Made by a program: the position numbers and the translations under genes. Positions 33,161 through 44,074 of a stretch of 64,000 nucleotides of DNA are shown in pieces. Origin of the DNA: Pisaster brevispinus. Its lineage: Eukaryota > Echinodermata > Asteroidea > Forcipulatida > Asteriidae. Within the stretch, counting starts at the first letter, position 1, and each line of letters opens with the position of its first letter. Location of the stretch: assembly GCA_023634235.1 (NCBI GenBank), contig JAMKCF010000002.1, positions 6,376,722 to 6,440,721 on the forward strand. Direction: 5' to 3'. The notes below the pieces were generated by a model. It had not been told where the DNA came from. It did no database searches and worked only from the letters and a program-made list of their open reading frames with translations.

Positions 33161-34193
33161 TTGGTCCCTGACTCAAAGTTGGCTCAAACCAATATTATTG
33201 AGCACAAGGGGAGACCTACACGAAAAAAAATAAATAAATAAAAAAAGAATTAACAACATGAAAAAGGAGGATTATAACGCCTGCTTAATGTTCAATTGTT
33301 TAAAGTCATTGGCATAAAACTCGGAAAGGAGGACAGGAAAGGCTTGAGCAAGAGACGAAGTAACTCCATTTAGTGTCACACGCCTTTAAAAATTCCTCTA
33401 ACAATAGCTGTGACATCAAAATGTACGCATGTATAAATGCTAGAAGTAATTACCCAATTCACCTTATCGGGACGGTGGTTTCAGGAGGGCCACAGAATGC
33501 CTAACATTTTATGGTTCTGCATTTTACAGTATTAATATTATTTATATTATTGTTCTTGTTTTTGCCGTCATCAAGCTTACAAAGCTGTATTCACCCACAA
33601 AAAAGACATTTCAACTGGGTTTAACTGTTACCAAGGCAACCGGTGTTTTGCTACTTTGCCTACACGTTTTTAATGTTGTTTTTCCCAAAATCAATATTTG
33701 GAACTTGAAAATGGCAGACAAAACTGGCGATCACCATGCTAAAACAAACGTCCATATTATGTGTGTGTGTGTGTGTGTGGGGGGGGGGTGGTGTTTCCTG
33801 AAAAGGAAGAGGGTTAGAGGCTTTACATTGTTAGCCAATAAATATCTCAGCACTGGATGTTGGGCTTGGTAACAAACCCTCCGAAAGGTCTTGGGATTGA
33901 TAATAATGGGTTTATAGCTTTATTCCCGGGTGTGGTAAGATTTCACCAAACCTACTACAAACTATAGTAATGCTCTTGTCATACAGTCACATATTACGTA
34001 ATTCGCATCCTCGAGGGTTAAGGGATCAACATATATCGAGTTGTTTTTGTTTTTGAATTTGTTGTTGTTGTGTATTTTCCGATAAACTATTGATGAAAAA
34101 TTTAAATATTATATATTTTTTCAAAACACACGTTAGTGTAGCAGTAAGTATTGTTGTATTGAATAATAAAAATAAACTTCTCAAAAGATACTT
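33161..34193. other. Intergenic; (GT)n-G tract
   Basis: Contains a short GT microsatellite followed by G9 (33762-33788). No gene recognised. The right end is the 3' flank of C1q copy B. Confidence 0.4.
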
Positions 34194-34199
34194 TTTATT
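34194..34199 (-). promoter_or_regulatory. Poly(A) signal of second C1q gene
   Basis: AATAAA on the minus strand about 16 nt past the stop codon of the C1q copy B gene. Confidence 0.45.
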
Positions 34200-34214
34200 G
34201 TGACTGTGTCTCAT

Positions 34215-35216
34215 TTAGATTTCGTACAACAAGAATCCAGTAAAAGACGTGTAATGGCGATAGTCACTATATACTGCACCATATATAGCTAACTGAACTG
34301 TATCTCTATAGCGCAAGGAAATAACTACACTGCTGCTTTCTTGGTGGTAACCTGCAGCGTGAACCGCCCCTGTAACAACGGGGTTACGGTTTTTTGTCAG
34401 CTGAACCTCTAGTACAGGCTCACTTAATAATTTCAAGACTGAGAACATAAAAACGTATATCCCAGGCACAGTACACGTAAACGTGCCATTAGTCAACTTA
34501 AAATCAGTCCCTTCCTCTAAAAACAATAACTCTTCAAAGGGCAGAGGATACCAGACGGATGGAGGGCTGAAGTTGGTTTTCCTCACTGCAGTGAAGGCTG
34601 ACCGTCGCCTACTGCATTCACCTGCTTCACCAGTCTGTCCAGCTGGTCCAGGTTCACCTCTCTCCCCCTTCAAACCAATAATTCCAGGCATACCATGGGG
34701 TCCTTGTCTCCCTGGTTGACCAATTCCTTGCTCTCCCTTCAGTCCTAGATCCCCTTTAGCGCCTTGCTCACCAACCAGTCCATCTGACCCCTTGTCGCCT
34801 TTAGTCCCGGGTTCACCAGTCTGTCCAGCTGGTCCATGTCCACCTCTCTCCCCCTTCAAACCATTTGTTCCAGGCATACCTTGAGGTCCCTGTTTACCTG
34901 GTTGACCAACTCCTTGCTCTCCATTTTGTCCACGTTCTCCTTCAGCGCCATGCTCACCAACCAGTCCAACTGAACCCGTGTCGCCTTTAGCCCCAGGTTT
35001 ACCTACCTCGCCAGGAGAGCCTACATCACCTTTAGGACCTACTGGCCCATGCTGGCCATGGTTTCCATTTGATCCAGGAAATCCAGGTATGCCGGCTGGG
35101 CCCTGGCAGCAGGAGTTACACGTCACTTCTAGATCACGTGAAATTGCAGCAGTAGCCAAAGTGAACTGAACATGAACAATAGCCAAAACAAAGGCCCTTA
35201 TTCTTGCGATCTTCAT
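34215..35216 (-). CDS. Secreted collagen-like C1q-domain protein (copy B)
   Basis: 333 codons from the ATG at 35216. An upstream in-frame ATG at 35231 exists, but it lies across an acceptor-like 'ttattccag' that matches the acceptor before copy A, so the inner start is preferred. Layout is as in copy A: signal peptide 1-21, CNSCC at 33-37, Gly-X-Y from 39 to about 200, C1q domain 201-333 ending SFTGFLLYEI. The collagen part again carries the duplicated segment with a Gly-Val triplet break (EQGVGQPGKQGP and EQGIGQPGRQGP). The two copies are about 25 kb apart on the same strand and similar even just past the stop, so this is a fairly recent duplication. Loop residues in the globular domain differ most, which may mean different ligands. 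Secreted; innate recognition or matrix role is inferred. Confidence 0.93.
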   Translation of the reverse strand: MKIARIRAFVLAIVHVQFTLATAAISRDLEVTCNSCCQGPAGIPGFPGSNGNHGQHGPVGPKGDVGSPGEVGKPGAKGDTGSVGLVGEHGAEGERGQNGEQGVGQPGKQGPQGMPGTNGLKGERGGHGPAGQTGEPGTKGDKGSDGLVGEQGAKGDLGLKGEQGIGQPGRQGPHGMPGIIGLKGERGEPGPAGQTGEAGECSRRRSAFTAVRKTNFSPPSVWYPLPFEELLFLEEGTDFKLTNGTFTCTVPGIYVFMFSVLKLLSEPVLEVQLTKNRNPVVTGAVHAAGYHQESSSVVISLRYRDTVQLAIYGAVYSDYRHYTSFTGFLLYEI

Positions 35217-35461
35217 CTGGAATAAAAGCATATTAAAAACATGAAAAAGTCACTCTTTAGATTAAACCAATATTTGTGCCAACATGGCTCAGTTCGGGAA
35301 AGTGACTTAAAATCCAACTCTAGGGTCGCACGGAAATAAACAAACTAAGTTACATGTAACCCAATAGCCGTTCTTAAGGCTAGTTATATCCGGACCCTGC
35401 AAATTGTTTGACTAACGGGGCGGGGGGACGTTATTGTTCACTGGCCCTTTTTTGTCTTAAG

Positions 35462-35679
35462 CTTTGAATGAGGTTTCTGAAACTTTACAGATATGTATAC
35501 TTCACTTTGGTGACCTAGTCTGGATTGGCGACGATCAATTTAATAAATTAGTCGCCGATAATGCAAGTCGATGTACTGCAATCGAGATATTTATATCACC
35601 TAAACATCTGGCTCACGCGGATTTGTACAGTCCCTTCGAATCAGCTTCAGAGCCCATCGATGTTGAGAAGTATCCTCCG
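35462..35679 (+). other. Possible exon of an unrecognised gene
   Basis: About 72 codons bounded by an acceptor-like 'tgtcttaag' and a strong donor CCG|gtgagt. The peptide is balanced in composition (FGDLVWIGDDQFNKLV, then FISPKHLAHADLYSPFES) and looks coding, but I do not recognise it. The next coding-like segment, from about 36510 after 'tgcttgcag' to TAA near 36617, is in a phase that does not join directly, so an exon is missing or one reading is wrong. The 670 bp GTT/GCT microsatellite would lie in the intron. Confidence 0.35.
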
Positions 35680-35756
35680 GTGAGTAAAACGAAGAAAACA
35701 GCGTTACCAATCAAGACTATTTACATGGTGACACCACGCTCCTGGTAGCACCAGCC

Positions 35757-36440
<684 letters not shown>

Positions 36441-36509
36441 ATTTTCCCTACAATCCTACTTTTTATAATTTGTGTGAAATGTCAGACACTTCAATGATCT
36501 TTGCTTGCA

Positions 36510-36996
36510 GTTATAAAAGTTACGGACACACAATACAACGGTAGATCGCAACGTGCGGTTTATTGGATGATATTCTTACCAGAAGAATCACACGTAACAT
36601 TGGACTTGTTTGTCTAAGAAAATATGGAATAGGCATAACAAACATAAAGTCACCGTCGTCACAGACGGCATATTACAAAGTAAGGCGGTACTAGACGGAT
36701 GGAACTGGTTTCCCCAGCAGCTCTTCATTGATTTACTTGATATCGAGATACTTGATATCACTTACAATTTCCGAACAATATCCAAACTTCATAAATTTTG
36801 GCGTGGAGTTAGAAGAGAAAGTATCGACAGTATTTGTAAAATACAAACCCAGCTTCGGTTTTGGTTTTGCAACAAATTCATAAAAAGAAATGTGTACATA
36901 TGTTTTGTTTTTTTTTCTCTCTCTGTAACCATAAATATCTCCAAATTTAAAAGTTTAGAAAGCGATCCTATGTCTATTTTGTCTGATTTGGAATGA
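36510..36996 (+). other. Coding-like segment, unrecognised
   Basis: Two overlapping plus frames are open. One is short, following a 'cttgcag' acceptor-like site and ending near 36617 (VTDTQYNGRSQRAVYWM, then PEESHVTLDLFV). The other runs 36610-36996 without an ATG start (VTDGILQSKAVLDGWNWFP). I recognise no family. They may be parts of the same unknown gene as 35462-35679 with a sequencing error or missing exon. Confidence 0.25.
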
Positions 36997-37094
36997 AAGG
37001 AACATTTTGATGAAATTCATTTGCATTTAAGGAGTTTTGTTTCTTAGTAATACAAAACGTTTCATCTTAGTGTTGCTGTATAATTCGATTAATC

Positions 37095-37492
37095 GGCGTA
37101 TCGTGGCCGAGCGGATAAGAGAACGGGACTCAAGCTCTTGTGTTTCTGATCGACAGAGTAAGGGCTTGAGCTCCCGTCGGGAAACTTGCGTTCCATGATC
37201 GCTCCGTCATTTGGATGGGACGTAAAACCGTTGGTCCCGTGTTGTGTAACGCACGCAAAAGAACACAGTACACTTACCGAAAAGACAAAAAGGCTCGGTG
37301 TTTCTGGTTTGATTGGCAGCATATTGCGCCAAAGCACCTTTTAAAATATTAAATGGTGATATGTAAAGGAGTAGGTCTCATACTTCAAACCTAGCCTTAC
37401 ACACCTTGCAGGAAAATACTTAATGTTGAAGCGCCTTGTGAGCGTCACTGAGTGGCGGAAATGGGCGCTATGTAAGAAGCCACTATTATATA
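37095..37492 (+). mobile_element. tRNA-Leu-derived SINE
   Basis: The head resembles tRNA-Leu: A-box-like TGGCCGAGCGGATA (37104), anticodon-region ACTCAAGCT, a variable arm, and a B-box-like GGGCTTGAGCTCCC (37163). A conserved-looking body follows (GGATGGGACGTAAAACCG, GTAACGCACG, then AAAGAACACAGTACACTTA and GATTGGCAGCAT). The tail (37431-37490) is a GCGCC...GGCGC hairpin plus CTATGTAAG and TATTA, much like the L2 LINE 3' ends in this window. Inserted about 160 bp upstream of a LINE in the same orientation. Confidence 0.75.
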
Positions 37493-37650
37493 AGTGTTAA
37501 TGTTAATTAGCCTGCAGGCATACCATGTAAATTGTCATTGTATTTTTGAGCATGCGCAAATCGTTAAGAACAATTGCTTGACGTGGTTTGTCTTCTGCCA
37601 CCTTTCGTCGCCTTAACTTTTCCCAATGGTAGTTTTCAACGAGTGCTCAA

Positions 37651-39399
37651 ATGGTATATATTTGTCCTCAATGTAATTCATCCCAGGTTCTTGCAAACGA
37701 CTTTGCAATGTTTTTCAAAAACAAGGTAGACAATATTCGCACTGCACTTAATGGCCACAGGGATAACCTTATCATGACTGCCAGTGATTCTATTGTGCAT
37801 GTTGAACAAAGGGCTGCACTATTTTCTAACTTTGAACCATTTTCGGAGGAAGCTGTGTTTAAATTAGTCAAAGGTTTTGCTAGTAAATCTTGTGCCCTCG
37901 ACACTATTCCTACTTGGCTTTTGAAAGATCATTTAATAACTGTTTTACCCACTCTCACTTCAATCATCAATGCTTCTCTTTCATCAGGCTCTTTCCCAAA
38001 CACACTTGGTCAAGCCATAATCTCACCAATAATAAAGAAGCCTTCATTAGATCACAATGCATTAAGTAGTTATCGGCCAGTTTCCAATATTAGATTCATT
38101 GCAAAACTTATTGAGAAAGCTGCTGCTAAACAACTGAAGCAACACATGTCAATCAATAACCTTGAGGAGCTCTATCAGTCCGCATATAAAACACACAATA
38201 GTACCGAAACTGCTCTTTTGAAGGTTCGGGATGATGTTCTTAAGGCAATGGATAGGTCTAATGTGGTATTTCTAGTGCTATTAGACTTGTCTGCTGCCTT
38301 TGACACCATCGATCACGATATTTTACTTGACAGAATGAGGGATGATTTAGGCGTTTCGGATACTGCACTACTATGGTTCAAATCATATCTCTCGGGTAGA
38401 CAAAGTCGGGTATCTATTCATAACCTATACTCTGAGCCAGTTGATTTGGAGTATGGGCTACCCCAGGGGTCCATATTAGGTCCCTTGATGTTTGGAATTT
38501 ATACCCTCCCACTTGGCAATATCATACGTCATCATAACATAGACTTTCATTTATATGCTGATGATACACAGCTGTATTGTTCCTTTGATCCTAGAATACC
38601 TGGTGCTTGGCAAGTTGCCATTGAGAAACTGCAGCTGTGTATTACTGATGTTCAAAACTGGATGACTTCTAACAAGCTTAAGCTCAATGAAAATAAAACC
38701 GAGTTCATTGTGCTTGGTACTCCCCAAAACCTTAAGAAACTGCCGAAGATATCTTTGCATATGGGTGATACATCAATTGACCCTACTGATTCTGTCCGCA
38801 ATTTAGGAATAAAATTTGATTCACATATGACAATGAGCAAGCAAGTTTCTAGCCTCTGCCAATCAATAAATTTTCAATTACGTAACTTAAGGAGAATCAA
38901 ACGGTACCTGGATACGGATACTCTCCATCATGTTGTCAGAGCTTTAGTCCTCTCTCGTATTGACTATGGCAATCTCCTTTTATTTGGTGCCACGTCATAT
39001 GAATTGGACAGAGTTCAAAGATTACAAAATAGTGCAGCTCGTTTAATATGTTCCACACCCTTAAGAGAACATATTACCCCATCACTTAGGGAACTTCATT
39101 GGCTACCAATTAGAGAACGGATCCATTTTAAGATTGCTCTTCTCATTTTTAAATGCTTTAACAAAACTACACCTCATTATATTACCACTTTACTGTCACA
39201 TCACACTCCTCCACGATTTCTTCGGTCCACACTTGACATGACTCGCTTGAATGTTCCCCGAGCAAACAAAGTTCTCGGTCAAAAAGCTTTCAGTGTGGCT
39301 GGGCCAATGATTTGGAACAATCTCCCTATTGCCATTAGGGAATCTAATACTTTATCTGCTTTTCGTAAAGTCCTTAAGACTCACCTTTTTCCATGTTAA
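37651..39399 (+). CDS. L2-type LINE ORF2, reverse transcriptase part, uninterrupted
   Basis: 582 codons without a stop. The N-terminal endonuclease is missing; the first recognisable element sequence is the linker (SSQVLANDFAMFF), so the native element was truncated near 37675 and the apparent Met is probably chance. RT signatures in order are SSYRPVSNIRFIAKLIEK (about 139-156), DLSAAFDTIDHDIL (212-225), GLPQGSILGPLMF (269-281) and the catalytic LYADDTQLY (301-309). The thumb and C-terminal block follow (AARLI, LHWLPIRERIHFK, AFSVAGPMIWNNLP), with LKTHLFPC at the end. The open frame implies a young insertion. The 3' tail has a GCGCTAT/ATAGCGC hairpin (39412-39437) and a TTATGTTATG-type end near 39475. 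Without endonuclease it cannot move on its own by the usual route. Confidence 0.9.
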   Translation: MVYICPQCNSSQVLANDFAMFFKNKVDNIRTALNGHRDNLIMTASDSIVHVEQRAALFSNFEPFSEEAVFKLVKGFASKSCALDTIPTWLLKDHLITVLPTLTSIINASLSSGSFPNTLGQAIISPIIKKPSLDHNALSSYRPVSNIRFIAKLIEKAAAKQLKQHMSINNLEELYQSAYKTHNSTETALLKVRDDVLKAMDRSNVVFLVLLDLSAAFDTIDHDILLDRMRDDLGVSDTALLWFKSYLSGRQSRVSIHNLYSEPVDLEYGLPQGSILGPLMFGIYTLPLGNIIRHHNIDFHLYADDTQLYCSFDPRIPGAWQVAIEKLQLCITDVQNWMTSNKLKLNENKTEFIVLGTPQNLKKLPKISLHMGDTSIDPTDSVRNLGIKFDSHMTMSKQVSSLCQSINFQLRNLRRIKRYLDTDTLHHVVRALVLSRIDYGNLLLFGATSYELDRVQRLQNSAARLICSTPLREHITPSLRELHWLPIRERIHFKIALLIFKCFNKTTPHYITTLLSHHTPPRFLRSTLDMTRLNVPRANKVLGQKAFSVAGPMIWNNLPIAIRESNTLSAFRKVLKTHLFPC

Positions 39400-39475
39400 T
39401 TTCTTTCTAGTGCGCTATGATCTTGATGGAATAGCGCCTTATAAATTTTAATTGTTATGTTGTTATGTTATTAGA

Positions 39476-40646
39476 ACTTTGTTTACTGGTGGAAAGCATT
39501 TATTTTATTTTTTATTTTATTTTGTTACACACTGTTATTTCCATGTCAGAATTAAGCCAGGTCATTGTCCATTAGGGCCCAATTCACCTATGGCTCATAC
39601 TTCGGAATCCATGTCAATATGACCCCACACTGGGCCAGACTGAAGCAGAATCATAATAACCATTTCCCTGGCCACCTCAATTTGGATTTAAATGTTTCAA
39701 GTTGTGCTTATCAGGCGCCCCTCTACCTTAACTAAGCTGTTGAACAGTACCTAAATTTGAAACCAAGTTCCTAGTAATAGTTGTAACAGTTCTTCAGCTT
39801 TAAGTTGTATATGTAAACATGGCTCCGGGAATAAAAAAAAAGGTATAATTTAATGCGGGAAAATTACACAGCGGCCACCGGGTTTGACGCATGCGGGGTT
39901 TGGACTTTTTGCTAGGGCCATCAACCATAAGGTGGGTTACTTGGAGGCTTGCCGGAAGAAGTTTGACCGGCAGTACCCGGTTTTCTGCTGAGGGGTAGCC
40001 GTGAGGTTAATGGGGCTTTTGACCAAAATTGCCAGCGTAACCCTCGCTAGGATTTTATACATAGGACCTACGGGAGGAAAGCCTATTGCCTGGCAAATAG
40101 CTAAATTTTAATGTTTAATTATATTACAAGACTACAATTTAATTAGGCTCGTTTTATTAATATTTTTATTTGTGAATATGGAATTGTATTGACTCGCTTG
40201 CAGAATGAAACATTTGGCAAAGAAGTACATTCTCATATTTACAATGTTGTACGATCGTAAACTCGAATACTTTAACCAATGGTTATGTTCTTTATGAGGT
40301 CAGATGTTACCATGGCAACCGTCGGTACAATTGTGCAAATGGTTGTTGTTTATTATGTTGTTTTCTTTTTATAAGTCACATTTTAAATTGGCCCCGGTTT
40401 TTGTTTTAACAAAAACAATAACAGATATGCGTGACGAAAATGTGGGAACTAATATCTGCGGCCATCTCGAGCTTTTGTGTTTTCAGCCCATATGTAAGAG
40501 TTCAGTTAATATCAGTTTGTATCAATTAACTACTTTTAACATGCTTATTTCTCTGGCGAAGAAATTTTGAAGAATCATCGCTCAGACCACATCACTGTTA
40601 CCTAAATGAAAAAAAAACTAAATATAGAATTGTACCACCAAATACT
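39476..40646. other. Intergenic; one coding-like fragment
   Basis: A GC-richer stretch (39870-40080) has a short plus frame (ARAINHKVGYLEACRKKFD) ending in TGA, with no identifiable family. The rest is AT-rich without features. Confidence 0.3.
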
Positions 40647-40650
40647 TAAA

Positions 40651-42019
40651 GGGACACACCGGCTTACTGTTTACCTAATATAGTAATGTGGAATGACAGA
40701 CAACCATTTAAAAATTGTTGTTGTAAAAAAAATCATCAAAATATTAAGTAATTAATGAAAAATGTGAAAAAACAAAACGCTGTCAAAGGTCAGCTTATAC
40801 GCTTTTCCAGCCGTTGCAACTGTCAAGTTTACGTGACAATGTTGCGCAATGTTGTAAATAGAGTGGTGCTCTGTTTATGTATAAATTATAACAATGGCAA
40901 AGCATGAGGACCCAGACTTCATATATATCAAGCACAAATTCACGTTTAAGTAAAAAAAAAAGACAAGAACCGACGTCAGTCCATAGAGCAAGGTTCCTAG
41001 TCGAAGTCCGCTCGCGGTCGTAACCAATAATTGTTTCGGTTGAACTTGCCATTTAAACAGTTATTGGTTACGACCGCCAAAGTGCACCCTAACCTGTACT
41101 TGTGTACGACGACGTACTATATTTTGTGTACTTGCAATGGAGGACGTTTCTTCGACATCCAATGATCAGTACAAAAAACATCGCAAGGAAAAACACCCAG
41201 AAGGTGGTCCAACGAAAAGTAAAAAGTAAAAAAAAAAACACACGATAATCCAAAGGGAAAGCCTGCAAAAGCAGCAATTGGGGGGGGGGGGGGTGGACAT
41301 TGTGCAGCTATCATAGAAGTAGACCAGCTGTATGGGATAAATATTCCCCGTCGTCGTCCTGCTTGTGTAGCGCAGGCAACACGTTGCAATAGTTAGGGGA
41401 ATAATAGCTAGGGTATCAGACTAAAACCCTCCTTAAAAAGACGTAATTGTTGGTCTGGCTCCCTACCCCTCCGACAAGCTCCCAAGCTCACGGCTAGACC
41501 GGCTGCAGACCGGCAAGCTGGGGAGTTCGCGCCCGGGGCTTGTCTCTCTGGCCCCACGAGACATGGCACCGGCTGTACAGGATATGCCCCAGGGTTTACG
41601 TTCCGCTAGCTCCCACGCTGGTGCGCCGTAAACACGCATCGGTTGCACAGACTCTCTGAATGCGAATCTTACGTTCGATTTTTCATCCTTATTTACAAAT
41701 TATATCAATAATCTGAATACATAGTTTTTTTTTTCAAATACTCATGACTAATAAAAAAAAGAAAGATTTAAATTTGGTTCAGTAATTTACTTTTATACGG
41801 CTGGAAGTAAAAACTATCTCCGAAGATCAAGTGAATTATCCGAATCACTTTTTTGGTTCGGATAAATCACGTGACCTTCGTTTGTTTTTAAATGCTCAAA
41901 AACGGCAAAATTTGATGGTTTCTTTTAAGAACCGTTCTTCTCAATTCCTGGATAACCTTTTAAGTCATATGTTAGCCTATTTTGGAGCCCAAATAGCCCA
42001 ACGAAGCCGGTGTGCCCCT
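40651..42019 (+). mobile_element. TTAA-flanked inverted-repeat DNA element (1.37 kb)
   Basis: Left TTAA (40647-40650) is followed by AGGGACACACCGGCTT. The right end AAGCCGGTGTGCCCCT is followed by TTAA (42020-42023). The inverted repeat is 16 bp with one mismatch. TTAA duplications are made by piggyBac- and Kolobok-type transposases; AGGG-type ends favour the latter, by inference. Inside, at 41137-41229, an ATG opens a Lys-rich 30-codon frame (MEDVSSTSNDQYKKHRKEK...) that may be the remains of a transposase start, preceded by a perfect inverted repeat with CCAAT boxes. No transposase core is left. Confidence 0.7.
41014..41077. promoter_or_regulatory. 17 bp perfect inverted repeat containing CCAAT
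   Basis: GCGGTCGTAACCAATAA at 41014-41030 and its exact complement at 41061-41077, with a 30 base spacer. Each arm holds one CCAAT pentamer. It ends 59 nt before the ATG at 41137. It could be a promoter element of the former transposase gene or an inner transposase-binding site. Confidence 0.5.
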
Positions 42020-42023
42020 TTAA

Positions 42024-43490
42024 TATACCAATGGTTATCTCATCCCCAACAGAGACCCCAGTACCTACATTCTAATGTCGTGTGTTTGACTATGTCAATG
42101 GAAATCTTCGAGGAGCACAGGTACTGTCTGCGTTGTGCTTTTTACCACATATTTCCAGATAATCCCATTCCAATGCATTTTACATCATTTCAAACGATAC
42201 ACTTAAAAAAACATGCTCCCTATTGTTGTTGTTCGTTAAAATAAAATATAACTTGTAACTTCTGGTTTTCTTAAGAATTCTATTAAAATACAAGTAATTG
42301 GGCAAACGCACGTTTTTGCCTGTATATTGGAAAGGACATTTCTGAATGCTGTCAAAAAGTCAACTATACACGTTTTGGGGTAAAAGTCAAAATATAAGTA
42401 ACTCTTACCGCAGCTGTTTTGCACGTGCTGACGCTGAATGAAGAAAAAAGCAAGTTTCATCAAAATCGCTCAATATCTTTTGATAATGCGGAGGGGGAAT
42501 TGCCTAAGTGAACTTCGAAAACAATTTAAAAACCTGGCAACACTGCAACAAATAACATATTTTCTCCGAGCGATTTCTGAAATTGTCCTGAAGACCAATG
42601 TTTTATCTCAGCTAATATGGTCGATATATTAAATTCGGAGCACTACCATTAGGAATATCAGCTTTTAAATGTTGGTATATTTTAATTTAAAAAAAAAATA
42701 ACGCTCTTTGAAACTAATATTATAGCCCACCTACTTTCATAGTGATTATATATTTTAAATACAATAATTTTCTATATGGTGTGAAATGGTAATGCGGCCT
42801 TGAAAATAGGCGAATTTCACTACTCCTAACCCCCCTAAATTGGGAAACCAACCTAAAGTAGTGACTCGGCTATTTCCATCGGAGCTATTTAAAACAACTT
42901 CCTCGTTGTTGCTAGCTTGGTGCCAAGATCAATCAAGCATGAAAGTAAGACAAAAACAATGTTTTTACCGAGGCCACCCTGTGCATGACTTTTAAAACCT
43001 TATTCATTTCACATCAAGTGGTTTACAGCCCGAAAGCGTTCAAATCAAAGAGCAGTGTGTCCTTTTTAAATTTGTTTTGCATCCCCCCCAAAAAAAAATA
43101 TTCATATATAAATAAACAAAATACATAACATTTATATTTATTTATTTAAAAAAAATATATTAAAAAAACACATTTCAAGCCAAAACTAACAATTCCATCT
43201 AACAAGTTCAGGCTTGCTTCTTATGATACCCAAATGATTATGTGAGATTTGTAAAATAATTTTGTTCAGATTTCGCAGTGTTTGCTGACGAACAGACAGT
43301 CCACCACAATTTAAAGTCAATCCTTTAAATCACAGTACCCTTATATGGAAGAGCTACGCGGCGAGTTGATGCTCTACTACCGCACGGTAACTGCAGTTGT
43401 AAAGATTGAAACCCCCTCCGGAGCAAAAACTGCAACTTGCACCACTTGGAGTAGGCTACCGTCAACTGCACTGCATGCATAAAAAAAAAA
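42024..43490. other. Intergenic, no recognisable feature
   Basis: AT-rich DNA with A homopolymers. ORFs below 80 codons only, none recognised. Confidence 0.4.
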
Positions 43491-43498
43491 AACACGAC

Positions 43499-43530
43499 AC
43501 CAACAACAACAACAACAACAACAACAACAG
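43499..43530. repeat. (AAC)~10 microsatellite
   Basis: About ten CAA/AAC triplets following an A-rich run. Confidence 0.9.
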
Positions 43531-43696
43531 GACCGGCAGTATAACAAGAAACACTTACCTTGGTGCTAAGTTCTTGCAGTACCAGCTCTATTGTTCCACT
43601 TTTCTGATAAGATCCAAAGTTGTTATGAACATTGCTGCTGGTAGAGCGCGTTAAAATACTGTTGTATTTCCAATGAAGTAAACAGCAATCTACATA

Positions 43697-43985
43697 GGGT
43701 TTTGATTGACAATAGATAGGCAGCCAATCATCGTGTTAAAGTCACTGATTGAAGTAAGTGACTTACTCAATCACTGGTCAGGATGAGGCTCTATGTAACG
43801 TAAATAGATCAATTGTACCAAACTCTCTAGTACAGTTCATGGACATCATGTGTTTACATGTATATCCACCTAAATATACTGATCTGTCCGATTGCTTCCT
43901 GAAGTACCAGGCCCCTTCCTTCTATGTCCGCTCATGAAGTCGTTTTATAAAGGTTGTGAGTTAAAGTGCAATTATTCGTTTTCTT
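43697..43985 (+). repeat. Dispersed repeat, copy 2 (first copy 17936-18240)
   Basis: Same block order as copy 1, from TTTTGATTGACAATAGATAG to the CTTCTATGTCCGCTCATG region and an 'agttaaagtgcaa' tail. Same orientation. Unknown family. Confidence 0.7.
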
Positions 43986-44074
43986 AATAAAGCGGTGTAC
44001 ATAACATTATTAGACTATTCGATACGGATGCATTTTAACATCAACCCTCTACTGCGGTACAGCATTTTAACCAA

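Noticed and set aside
37097..37180. Candidate tRNA-Leu gene
   Set aside because: A- and B-box-like motifs are present, but the acceptor stem does not close and the sequence continues into a SINE body and LINE-like tail.
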